Shown here piece by piece: positions 16,302-23,288 of a stretch of 44,420 bases of DNA. The translations under genes and the position numbers were made by a program. Origin of the DNA: RGVD01 sp040403075 (lineage in GTDB: Bacteria > Bacteroidota > Bacteroidia > UKL13-3). The notes under the pieces are model-generated. The model ran no database searches and was not told the DNA's origin. It worked only from the letters and a program-made list of their open reading frames with translations. The first letter of the stretch is position 1. Every line of letters begins with the position of its first letter. The stretch spans positions 1-44,420 of the forward strand of contig JBBALJ010000018.1 in NCBI GenBank assembly GCA_040403075.1, given 5' to 3'.

Positions 16302-16877
16302 CTATTGATACAAGCCCAAACGCAAAATTTCCAATCGTGCTTTCTCTGGCACTAGGTAATGAATGCTTTTGCTTGCATGCAATATTTCACGGATATAAGT
16401 TGATGAAATATTGAGAAGTGGCACATCAAACAATTTTATTTTTGAGTGATTGGCTAACAAAGGGTTTTCATGAAACCCTGCCCTTCTGTAAACATACAAT
16501 TCATGTTTGTCCAGAATCTTTTCATAGTCTTTCCACTTATGAAAACTCTGCAAATTATCTCCACCAATAATGGGTACAAATGTATGTTCAGGATATAAAT
16601 TGCTTAAATAATTCAATGTGTGAATGGTGTATGAAGGCCTGTTGAGAGAGAATTCGATGTCGCAAGCTTCAAACCTCTTATCATCTTCAATGGCTAGTTT
16701 TAATAGATTCAGTCTTTGCTTTTCATCAAGCAAATCATCATTCACCTTAAATGGATTTTGTGGAGAGATAACAAACCATATTTTATCCATATCGGTAAAG
16801 TCAACCATGTAGTTGGCTATAAGCAAATGCCCTGAGTGAATAGGATTAAACGAGCCGAAAAACAAACCGATACGCAT
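16302..16877 (-). CDS. nadD: Nicotinate-nucleotide adenylyltransferase
   Basis: NadD transfers AMP from ATP to nicotinate mononucleotide, a late step of NAD synthesis. The nucleotidyltransferase motif is GSFNPIHSGHLLIA (8-21) with the two catalytic histidines. The C-terminal SSTYIREI matches the ISSTxIR motif that contacts ATP. Length (191 aa) is normal. It is the last gene of a unit with yicC and gmk, 24 bases after gmk, and is followed by a terminator at 16216-16234. Confidence 0.95.
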   Translation of the reverse strand: MRIGLFFGSFNPIHSGHLLIANYMVDFTDMDKIWFVISPQNPFKVNDDLLDEKQRLNLLKLAIEDDKRFEACDIEFSLNRPSYTIHTLNYLSNLYPEHTFVPIIGGDNLQSFHKWKDYEKILDKHELYVYRRAGFHENPLLANHSKIKLFDVPLLNISSTYIREILHASKSIHYLVPEKARLEILRLGLYQ

Positions 16878-16901
16878 CTTAAATACTTTTAGAGGATTTA
16901 A

Positions 16902-17465
16902 TTATTTTAAAAAATCAGAAACCAATTGCTCTGCCTTGTTAAGCGCATTGCTAAGCACATCGTTCACTAATACCACATCAAATCGGGCTTCATAGTCCAA
17001 TTCAAGTACCGCTTTTCCAACCCTTATGCGAAGCATTTCTTCGGTTTCTGTTGAGCGTTCTCTCAATCTGCGGGCAAGCTCTTCTATATTGGGTGGTTTC
17101 ACAAACACAGCCATAGCTTGATCGCCAAAATAGTTCTTTAGGTTTAAGCCACCTTCCACATCCACATCAAAAATAACGGTTTTGTTCAAGGCCCAAATCC
17201 TTTCCATTTCTGATTTTAGGGTGCCATAGTAATTACCACCATACACCTCTTCGTATTCAATAAATTCGTGGGCTTCTATTTTTTGTTTGAAGGTACCAAC
17301 ATTGATAAAATAGTAATCTTTGCCATACACTTCATTGGGTCTTTGTTTGCGTGTGCAAGCCGAAACCGAAAACATCAAATTATCATTTACCGATAATAAA
17401 TGTTTTACGATGGTAGTTTTTCCACTGCCTGATGGGGCACAAAATATGACAGCTTTGTTTCTCAT
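16902..17465 (-). CDS. gmk: Guanylate kinase
   Basis: Gmk phosphorylates GMP to GDP with ATP in the cytoplasm. The P-loop is APSGSGKTT (10-18), followed by the GMP-binding region SACTRKQRPNEVYGKDYYFI and the EYEEVYGGNYYGT stretch. Length (187 aa) is normal. It lies 8 bases after yicC and 24 bases before nadD, the same neighbours as in many Bacteroidota. Confidence 0.97.
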   Translation of the reverse strand: MRNKAVIFCAPSGSGKTTIVKHLLSVNDNLMFSVSACTRKQRPNEVYGKDYYFINVGTFKQKIEAHEFIEYEEVYGGNYYGTLKSEMERIWALNKTVIFDVDVEGGLNLKNYFGDQAMAVFVKPPNIEELARRLRERSTETEEMLRIRVGKAVLELDYEARFDVVLVNDVLSNALNKAEQLVSDFLK

Positions 17466-17473
17466 GCTTTTCC

Positions 17474-18343
17474 TTACAACACGTTGTTTATTTGTTCTTT
17501 AATTTTCTCTAGGTCGTCTTTCATTTCAATCACCCTGCGTTGGATGTTAACCTCGTTGGCTTTAGAGCCAATGGTATTTATTTCGCGACCTATTTCTTGC
17601 GCAATAAACGAAAGTTTTTTTCCGCTTGAAAGTTCTTTTACGGTTTTTAAGAAATAATCACCATGTTGTTTCAACCTTACTTTTTCTTCGCTGATATCAA
17701 GTTTTTCTATGTAGTAAATCAACTCTTGCTCAAAGCGATTCTTGTCTACCAAATCGCTGTTTAGGTTTGATAATTCCTTGTTAATTTTTTCCTTTATGTT
17801 TTGTATGCGTAGCTCTTCGTATGGCTCAATTTCAGTGAGCTTGGCCAATATCGATTGACATAGCTTTTCTAACTCACCCAATAGCATATTGCCTTCCGTT
17901 TTTCTGAAAGATTCAAAATTGTCAAAGGCATCTTTCACTGTTTGAAGGATGAGTTTCCAATCTTCATCGTTGCTTTCGTTGTCTTTATTGGTAAGCACAC
18001 CAGGCATATCAAACACATTGTTTAACAACTGACTTAGTTCAATGCCTGCATTTTCTGAAATGGGTTTTAATTGATTGATATAGTAAGTCACAACATCCGC
18101 ATTAATGGGTGATACCACATCTTCTGCTTGTTTGTAGCTTAGGTTGATGTTAACCGTGACCGAACCACGTTCTACCCATTTACTCAATTCTCTGCGCAGT
18201 TCCGATTCTTTATGCTGCCATTGACGGGGCATACGAAGGTTTAACTCAAAAAATTTTCCATTGAGCGACTTCACTTCCACCTTAATATTTATTTTGTTGG
18301 TTTCGGTTTCTGCAATACCAAAACCCGTCATTGAACGTAGCAT
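17474..18343 (-). CDS. yicC: YicC-family endoribonuclease
   Basis: The protein starts with the family hallmark MLRSMTGFG and ends with the typical helical C-terminal domain (IAQEIGREINTIGSKAN, then VEMKDDLEKIKEQINNVL). YicC proteins of this family have been described as endoribonucleases acting on RNA. Length (289 aa) is normal. It is the first gene of the yicC-gmk-nadD unit. A near-match -7 box (TACTTTCG, 18362-18369 on the minus strand) lies 19 bases before the start. Confidence 0.93.
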   Translation of the reverse strand: MLRSMTGFGIAETETNKINIKVEVKSLNGKFFELNLRMPRQWQHKESELRRELSKWVERGSVTVNINLSYKQAEDVVSPINADVVTYYINQLKPISENAGIELSQLLNNVFDMPGVLTNKDNESNDEDWKLILQTVKDAFDNFESFRKTEGNMLLGELEKLCQSILAKLTEIEPYEELRIQNIKEKINKELSNLNSDLVDKNRFEQELIYYIEKLDISEEKVRLKQHGDYFLKTVKELSSGKKLSFIAQEIGREINTIGSKANEVNIQRRVIEMKDDLEKIKEQINNVL

Positions 18344-18361
18344 AGTTTAAAATTTAGGCTG

Positions 18362-18369
18362 CGAAAGTA
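18362..18369 (-). promoter_or_regulatory. Possible -7 box of yicC-gmk-nadD
   Basis: The minus strand reads TACTTTCG, one base away from TAnnTTTG, 19 bases before the yicC ATG. No -33 element is clear. Confidence 0.35.
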
Positions 18370-18386
18370 CTGTTTTTTTGAGCGTT

Positions 18387-18623
18387 TTATACCACTTCAT
18401 CTAGGGTGGCTGCCAATAGGCGGTCTTTATCGCTCACGGTATTGCCTGCATCGTGGGTAGTTAGGCGCACATGCACCTTGTTGTAAATGTTGGTCCACTC
18501 GGGGTGATGGTCCATTTTTTCAATGATGTATGAGGCCTTTATCATCCAAGCCATGGCATCGCCAAAGCTTTTAAAGGTAAAGGTTTTTTGCAAGGCATTG
18601 TTTGCTTCGGTCCAGTTGCTCAT
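18387..18623 (-). CDS. phhB: 4a-hydroxytetrahydrobiopterin dehydratase
   Basis: This pterin carbinolamine dehydratase recycles the cofactor of aromatic amino-acid hydroxylases. The signature MDHHPEWTNIYNKVHVRLTT carries the catalytic histidines, and HDAGNTVSDKDRLLA closes the domain. ATG 18623 (MSNWTEANNALQ) is chosen because it gives a product of 78 residues, a little short for the family, and because the longer frame to 18683 adds a non-homologous basic stretch. A weak -7-like box (TATCATTG, 18634-18641 on the minus strand) supports the shorter start. No hydroxylase gene is in the window. Confidence 0.88.
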   Translation of the reverse strand: MSNWTEANNALQKTFTFKSFGDAMAWMIKASYIIEKMDHHPEWTNIYNKVHVRLTTHDAGNTVSDKDRLLAATLDEVV

Positions 18624-19058
18624 GTTTTTTATACAATGATATGTAATTATTTTATTTCTTTGATGTATTAGTAATCTTCGCAATCGCTAGCGTCCCGCTA
18701 GTGAGTCTGTTGATAAGCCTCTGGCTGTTTCTGCCTATCTTCATTTCAAAACGCAATTCCCACTATTCTTAGTTAGCAAAGCGCTCTAGAGATTTACAAT
18801 GAAATGAAGTGTCTTCAACACGGGTTATTTAGAATGAGTTACAAACTCTTTTTTTTATTAATTCGTAGTAAACATCGCTCATGTCTTTCACACTAGACTA
18901 CTCAAAGTGGTCATGTTTTTTACAAAGTTAAAAACTTTGATTATTTAGGCTCACAAGTGACGCTTCGCTTAACACTTGCGAGAGCAAGGATAGTGGGTGA
19001 GCAAGAATATATGGTTGGTGACGCTGCACTATAACACCAACCATAGGCAAATTGATTC
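18624..19058. other. Gene-free stretch with several hairpins
   Basis: No credible gene is present. The stretch holds CTAGCG/CGCTAG (18687-18692 and 18696-18701), GAGTT/AACTC followed by nine T (18836-18857, a possible plus-strand terminator) and the exact 10-base pair ATGGTTGGTG/CACCAACCAT (19011-19020 and 19035-19044). It may be a decayed element or the flank of the RNA gene that follows. I see no tRNA or transposase remnant. Confidence 0.5.
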
Positions 19059-19251
19059 AAAAAAGAAAGGTCGGCTTTTGATAAAAATCCGTAAATGAAT
19101 AGGATTTAGCCTCCACAGGAGTCGCAACCTTCTAATGTCCCGAGTACAAGTACCCAAAATCCCACGAAGGTAAAAAAGCCTGGTTTTGACAAAGCGGTTC
19201 AGCTGTAATAAAATTAGTATTAATTTTTTTCAAATATTACACCGACCTTTC
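19059..19251 (-). ncRNA. Candidate structured non-coding RNA (about 190 nt)
   Basis: The minus-strand transcript would begin at about 19251, right after a perfect -7 box, and end in six T (19064-19059). Its two ends pair exactly: GAAAGGTCGG (19251-19242) with CCGACCTTTC (19074-19065). Inside are further helices, given in plus coordinates: 19204-19210 with 19235-19241, 19127-19132 with 19166-19171 (enclosing 19142-19146 with 19151-19155), 19111-19114 with 19118-19121, and 19085-19090 with 19102-19107. No open frame fits. Promoter, closing stem and T-run agree on the same boundaries, which makes a real RNA gene likely. I cannot assign a family. A 6S-type RNA is possible by size and closed ends, but the branched fold is not typical. 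Confidence 0.6.
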
Positions 19252-19256
19252 ATGAG

Positions 19257-19264
19257 CAAATGTA
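19257..19264 (-). promoter_or_regulatory. -7 box of the candidate RNA gene
   Basis: The minus strand reads TACATTTG, a perfect TAnnTTTG, ending six bases before the 5' arm of the closing stem. No clear TTG lies at -33. Confidence 0.55.
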
Positions 19265-19310
19265 AGGATTTTTTTGATTTAGGCAGTAGATAGATTGATT
19301 ATTATTAAAC

Positions 19311-19340
19311 AAAAGAGGCCACCTATTGGTAGCCTCTTTT
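19311..19340 (-). terminator. Terminator after fumC
   Basis: AAAAGAGGC (19311-19319) pairs with GCCTCTTTT (19332-19340), with extra pairs inside the loop. The minus-strand side ends in TTTTGTTTAA. Confidence 0.7.
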
Positions 19341-19362
19341 AAGTTATAAATACTCAGTTCTT

Positions 19363-19386
19363 ATGTCGGAAAGAAGTTTCCGACAT
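19363..19386 (-). repeat. Perfect 10-base hairpin just after the fumC stop
   Basis: ATGTCGGAAA (19363-19372) pairs with TTTCCGACAT (19377-19386) around a four-base loop, only 10 bases beyond the fumC stop. It is not followed by T and lies before the true terminator, so it may protect the 3' end of the mRNA or bind a protein. Confidence 0.6.
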
Positions 19387-19396
19387 CCAATAAATA

Positions 19397-20791
19397 CTAA
19401 AGGTTTCCAACCATGTTTTCTGGTCTTACCCATTCAGTAAATTGTTCGCTAGTTAGCAAGCCTAATTCTACTGCTGCTTCGCGCAAGGTTTTGTTTTCTT
19501 TGTGTGCTTTCTTAGCAATTTTAGCTGCGTTTTCGTAACCAATATGAGGGTTTAATGCAGTTACAAGCATTAAGCTATTCTCTAAATGACGTTTGATGAT
19601 GTCTGTATTAGGTTCAATACCCACTGCACATTTATCGTTAAAGCTCACACAAGCATCGCCTAATAATCTAGCACTTTGCAATACGTTATAAGCCATCATA
19701 GGTTTGAAAACATTTAATTCAAAATGTCCGCTCATACCACCAACACTTACTGCCACATCGTTGCCCATTACTTGCGCACAAACCATAGTCATGGCTTCTG
19801 GTTGGGTTGGGTTCACTTTGCCAGGCATAATGCTCGAACCGGGTTCGTTGTCTGGAATAACGATTTCTCCAATTCCACTGCGAGGCCCGCTTGATAACAT
19901 TCTGATATCATTAGCAATTTTCATCAATGCTACCGCACTACGTTTTAAAGCACCACTTAATTCTACCATGGCATCATGCGCTGCTAGTGCTTCAAACTTG
20001 TTTGGAGCAGTTACAAAAGGATAACCAGTAAACTCAGCAATTTTTTTAGCTACCAATACATCATATCCTTTAGGTGCATTCAATCCTGTTCCAACGGCAG
20101 TGCCACCTAAAGCCAATTCCAATACCATTTCAAGGGCATTTTTAATGGCTCTGATTGAGTTGTTGATTTGTTGCACATAGCCCGAAAATTCTTGACCCAA
20201 AGTAAGAGGAGTAGCATCCATAAAATGTGTACGACCTGTTTTTACTATTTGCATGAAGTCTTTAGCTTTTTTGTCCAAAGTATCACGCAACAATTCCATA
20301 CCTGGAATGGTTATTTCAACGGTTTGTTTGTAGGCTGCAATGTGCATGGCAGTGGGGTAGGTGTCGTTTGACGATTGCGATTTGTTTACATCATCATTTG
20401 GATGAAGTACTTTTTTATCATCCATCAAATTACCACCATTGATTACATGTGCACGGTTAGCAATTACTTCATTGCTATTCATATTGCTTTGTGTTCCGCT
20501 ACCAGTTTGCCAAATAACCAATGGAAATTCGCCATCATGCATACCAGTTAATATTTCATCACATACCTTGCTGATTAATTCACATTTTTCTTTAGGCAAA
20601 ACACCCAATTCAGTATTGGCATGTGCTGCAGCTTTTTTCAAATAGGCAAAAGCATAGATGATTTCTTTAGGCATGCTAGCCTCAGGACCAATCTTAAAGT
20701 TTTGGCGACTGCGTTCAGTTTGTGCTCCCCAATATTTTTCAGCGGGCACTTTAACTTCGCCCATGGTGTCGTGTTCTATTCTGTATGTCAT
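19397..20791 (-). CDS. fumC: Fumarate hydratase, class II
   Basis: FumC interconverts fumarate and malate in the TCA cycle without an iron-sulfur cluster. The superfamily signature GSSIMPGKVNP is at 318-328, carrying the catalytic serine loop. TGSGTQSNMNSNEV (96-109) and TGRTHFMDATPLTLGQ (185-200) are further fumarase motifs; they set it apart from argininosuccinate lyase or aspartase. Length (464 aa) is normal. It has its own promoter (20815-20843) and terminator (19311-19340). Confidence 0.97.
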   Translation of the reverse strand: MTYRIEHDTMGEVKVPAEKYWGAQTERSRQNFKIGPEASMPKEIIYAFAYLKKAAAHANTELGVLPKEKCELISKVCDEILTGMHDGEFPLVIWQTGSGTQSNMNSNEVIANRAHVINGGNLMDDKKVLHPNDDVNKSQSSNDTYPTAMHIAAYKQTVEITIPGMELLRDTLDKKAKDFMQIVKTGRTHFMDATPLTLGQEFSGYVQQINNSIRAIKNALEMVLELALGGTAVGTGLNAPKGYDVLVAKKIAEFTGYPFVTAPNKFEALAAHDAMVELSGALKRSAVALMKIANDIRMLSSGPRSGIGEIVIPDNEPGSSIMPGKVNPTQPEAMTMVCAQVMGNDVAVSVGGMSGHFELNVFKPMMAYNVLQSARLLGDACVSFNDKCAVGIEPNTDIIKRHLENSLMLVTALNPHIGYENAAKIAKKAHKENKTLREAAVELGLLTSEQFTEWVRPENMVGNL

Positions 20792-20814
20792 TTTGTTTTG
20801 GTATATAAAGATGA

Positions 20815-20843
20815 CAAAATTAACAGAATACCGAAAAGTGCAA
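20815..20843 (-). promoter_or_regulatory. Promoter of fumC
   Basis: On the minus strand TTG (20843-20841), 18 bases, then TAATTTTG (20822-20815), a full -33/-7 match 23 bases before the ATG. Confidence 0.7.
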
Positions 20844-20897
20844 TGATGATTTTTGTTCAGTTTTTGCCTTTTAACTCAAACTATTGAAGTTGAGTTG

Positions 20898-21467
20898 TTA
20901 GTTAAACCACCTATTTGCTACGGCTATTGTATAATTAACAAAGTCTTGCAAACCTTTGTCGTACATGGCATTTCCAGTAGAGTTGCCATTCTCGTCCAAT
21001 ACATTTTTGGTTTCTTGTGATTCGAATATCTTAGATGAAACTACTGATAAACCTCCCGTAAAACTTACTACCTTGTTGCAAATTTGCATCATTTGAAGGC
21101 ATGGGGCTTTTCCTCCACGGCCGGCAGAAACTCCCACAAAGGCAAATACTTTGTTATGAAATAAATGGGCAAAATCCTTAACTCCTAATGCATGGTACAT
21201 GTTCAATAATTCTGGGGTGATGCTCCAGTTGTACTCTGGTGAAAGGGTAATCACAACTTGTGCCTCATCTAAAGTTTGTATCAAATGACTTTGGAAGGCA
21301 GTTAAGGTTTCTTTGTTCAAAGTTCCTTGAACCATCAAAGGGATATCATAATTCGTAAAATCAACTATGCTTACATCATGGGATTCTAGTGCATTTGAAA
21401 GTGCTTTGGCTACTCGCAATGTATTGTTATTGGTGCGGGCAGAGCCCGAAAGAATGGCTATTTTCAT
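20898..21467 (-). CDS. NAD(P)H-dependent FMN reductase (flavodoxin fold)
   Basis: This cytoplasmic oxidoreductase binds FMN and reduces flavin, quinone or azo substrates. The FMN-phosphate loop is GSARTNNNTLRVAKAL (8-23). SPEYNWSITPELLNMYHALG is the second FMN contact seen in YieF/chromate-reductase-like proteins, and VGVSAGRGGKAP is the third loop. Length (189 aa) is normal. The physiological substrate cannot be told. It starts 9 bases after meaB, so the two are probably co-transcribed. Confidence 0.88.
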   Translation of the reverse strand: MKIAILSGSARTNNNTLRVAKALSNALESHDVSIVDFTNYDIPLMVQGTLNKETLTAFQSHLIQTLDEAQVVITLSPEYNWSITPELLNMYHALGVKDFAHLFHNKVFAFVGVSAGRGGKAPCLQMMQICNKVVSFTGGLSVVSSKIFESQETKNVLDENGNSTGNAMYDKGLQDFVNYTIAVANRWFN

Positions 21468-21476
21468 GAATGGTTT

Positions 21477-22379
21477 TTAAATATATTTCTTAACAAAACG
21501 ATAGATATTAAAGTTTTCGTTTTGGTAAACTTCTTCTAATTCTTGTGCAATTTGTTCTATATGAACATCTTTACTACGAAGGTTTTTGATGAATAACAAT
21601 GCCTTTTCAGCCAATAGGTGTAGGCGTCTTTGGGTATTGTGTTGTGATTTGAAATGTTTGTTAATGGCTTCATCCAACTCTTTCATCCCCTCGTATTTAG
21701 AGGCTATGGTTTTCACTACGGGTGCTTCCCAATATTCGCTCATGTTGTTTTGTGCTAGCAGGGTTAGGTTTTTAAAAAAGGTGTTGGCACCATCTCTATC
21801 GGCCTTATTCAACACGTACACATCAGCCACTTCCATAACACCACTTTTAATGGTTTGTATATCATCACCCGCTTCAGGCACTAATACCAAAACGGTAGTA
21901 TCTGCAAGGGCTGCTATCTCTACCTCACTTTGCCCAACGCCCACAGTTTCAATAATGATGCAATCAAAATTTGAAGCACGTATGACATCAGCCACTTCAA
22001 ATATTTTGGGTGCAAGGCCACCTAAACTTCCCCGCGTGGCCATGCTTCTAATAAAAACGTTAGGGTGCAAAAAATGCTCGCTCATGCGCAAGCGGTCTCC
22101 CATTAGTGCACCCTTGTTAAAAGGAGAACTTGGGTCAACCGCAATGATGGCCACTTTTTTATTTTGCTCTATTAGATATTTGGTATAGGCATTTATGAGC
22201 GTGCTTTTGCCTGCACCAGGAGGGCCAGTAATACCAATTATGGGGATGTTCTTATTAAAATGTAGTTGCTGAAGCAATTCATCATAGCCTTGACTTTCGT
22301 TTTCAACCCATGAAATGACGCGGGCTAAAGCCCGCCTATCTCCTTCTATTAGTTTTGGTATGATGTCTGATTTATCCAA
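21477..22379 (-). CDS. meaB: MeaB/ArgK-family GTPase (methylmalonyl-CoA mutase chaperone)
   Basis: MeaB loads and protects the cobalamin cofactor of methylmalonyl-CoA mutase. The Walker A motif is GITGPPGAGKSTLINAY. Further G-protein features are IIIETVGVGQSEVEIA and the base-recognition VLNKADRDG. The frame is open up to 22451, but a terminator hairpin (22389-22419) for the upstream gene lies inside that extension. The first good start after it is TTG 22379, giving LDKSDIIPKLIEGDRRALAR at the N-terminus and 300 residues, a normal length. No ATG or GTG lies nearby. A mutase gene is not in this window. The FMN reductase follows 9 bases downstream. Confidence 0.88.
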   Translation of the reverse strand: MDKSDIIPKLIEGDRRALARVISWVENESQGYDELLQQLHFNKNIPIIGITGPPGAGKSTLINAYTKYLIEQNKKVAIIAVDPSSPFNKGALMGDRLRMSEHFLHPNVFIRSMATRGSLGGLAPKIFEVADVIRASNFDCIIIETVGVGQSEVEIAALADTTVLVLVPEAGDDIQTIKSGVMEVADVYVLNKADRDGANTFFKNLTLLAQNNMSEYWEAPVVKTIASKYEGMKELDEAINKHFKSQHNTQRRLHLLAEKALLFIKNLRSKDVHIEQIAQELEEVYQNENFNIYRFVKKYI

Positions 22380-22388
22380 AATAAAAAT

Positions 22389-22419
22389 GCCATGTTGCAA
22401 TGGCAAATTACAACATGGC
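22389..22419 (-). terminator. Terminator after the choice-of-anchor V gene
   Basis: GCCATGTTG (22389-22397) and CAACATGGC (22411-22419) are exact 9-base arms around a 13-base loop. On the minus strand the stem is followed by ATTTTTATTTTG. It excludes the long start of meaB. Confidence 0.7.
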
Positions 22420-22440
22420 ACTTCACAAATAATAATATTA

Positions 22441-23235
22441 TTAATCCACAAATACTTTTTTCACTACTTGCTTATTGTCTAAGTTAAGTTGTAAAAAATA
22501 AATACCTGCTTTTAAACCATCAGGTTTTGATAGGTTCAAGTTATGGTTACCCGAAGCTAAATTTGAGTTAAATAAATCAAAGGCAGATTTACCATCTAGG
22601 CTTAATAATTGTGCTGAAACAGCTGCATTTTCTTGCAAATTAAAGTTCAAGTTGATGTTTTCTTGTAATGGATTTGGATATACATTCAAATTATAATTGG
22701 CTATTGATTCAGTTACTCCAGTTGAATTGCTTTCTTGGACCGTGTATCTATCGGTATAGGTAGCAAATTTAGTTACCGCGAATGCCCCGTAGAAATCAAC
22801 TGCACCAGCTCCTTTGGCTGGAGCTTTCCATTTAAAGGTCCATGTGGCAGGGGTAGTAGTTTTTTGTGTACTATGAGTTACATAGTTGGTCGCATAAAGG
22901 TGGTTGCTTGTGCCTGCAGTAAATGTACCTGCATAGGATTTATCTGGTTTTTGGGCTGATACTTGAAATCCTTTTGCTCCAGAACCTGTAATACTTACAG
23001 TAATATTATAAGTTGTTCCTGCTACATATCCAGTTGAAGGAATATCGCTAGAGATAACGCTGGCTCGTGCGGTTGCTGTTCCACTGTGACAGCCGCCCTG
23101 AGAACATGTTGCTCCACTTTCGGCAGGTCCTCCAGAAGCTTTTGCTGGAGCACCAGTTGGATTTGAAATACTAATAGTAATTGATGTAATTGAAATTAAG
23201 GCAATTAAAAAAGCTGATTGTACGATTTTTTTCAT
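22441..23235 (-). CDS. Type IX secreted protein with choice-of-anchor V (Reeler-like) domain
   Basis: The 264-residue protein has a signal peptide (1-24). It then has a region typical of Bacteroidota choice-of-anchor V proteins: NPTGAPAKASGG, then ESGATCSQGGCHSG with Cys44, Cys49 and His50. A CxxxxCH arrangement can hold a haem or metal, but that is inference. A beta-rich domain follows to about 165. The C-terminus (about 183-264: YNLNVYPNPLQENINLNFNL, then LKAGIYFLQLNLDNKQVVKK) is a type A sorting domain, so the protein is exported by type IX secretion and probably attached to the cell surface or released. A terminator follows at 22389-22419. Confidence 0.85.
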   Translation of the reverse strand: MKKIVQSAFLIALISITSITISISNPTGAPAKASGGPAESGATCSQGGCHSGTATARASVISSDIPSTGYVAGTTYNITVSITGSGAKGFQVSAQKPDKSYAGTFTAGTSNHLYATNYVTHSTQKTTTPATWTFKWKAPAKGAGAVDFYGAFAVTKFATYTDRYTVQESNSTGVTESIANYNLNVYPNPLQENINLNFNLQENAAVSAQLLSLDGKSAFDLFNSNLASGNHNLNLSKPDGLKAGIYFLQLNLDNKQVVKKVFVD

Positions 23236-23288
23236 TTATTGAATTAAATATTTTGTTGAAGATGTTATTTTACATGGAAAGGTTGCAT

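Noticed and set aside
21586..22188. 200-codon open frame antisense to meaB
   Set aside because: It is a shadow of the meaB coding frame, which has clear GTPase motifs; the antisense product is a Ser/Ala-rich sequence without motifs.
22319..22336. GCGGGCT/AGCCCGC hairpin as an inserted repeat
   Set aside because: It encodes the RRALAR segment expected near the start of MeaB, so the symmetry is probably accidental within coding sequence.
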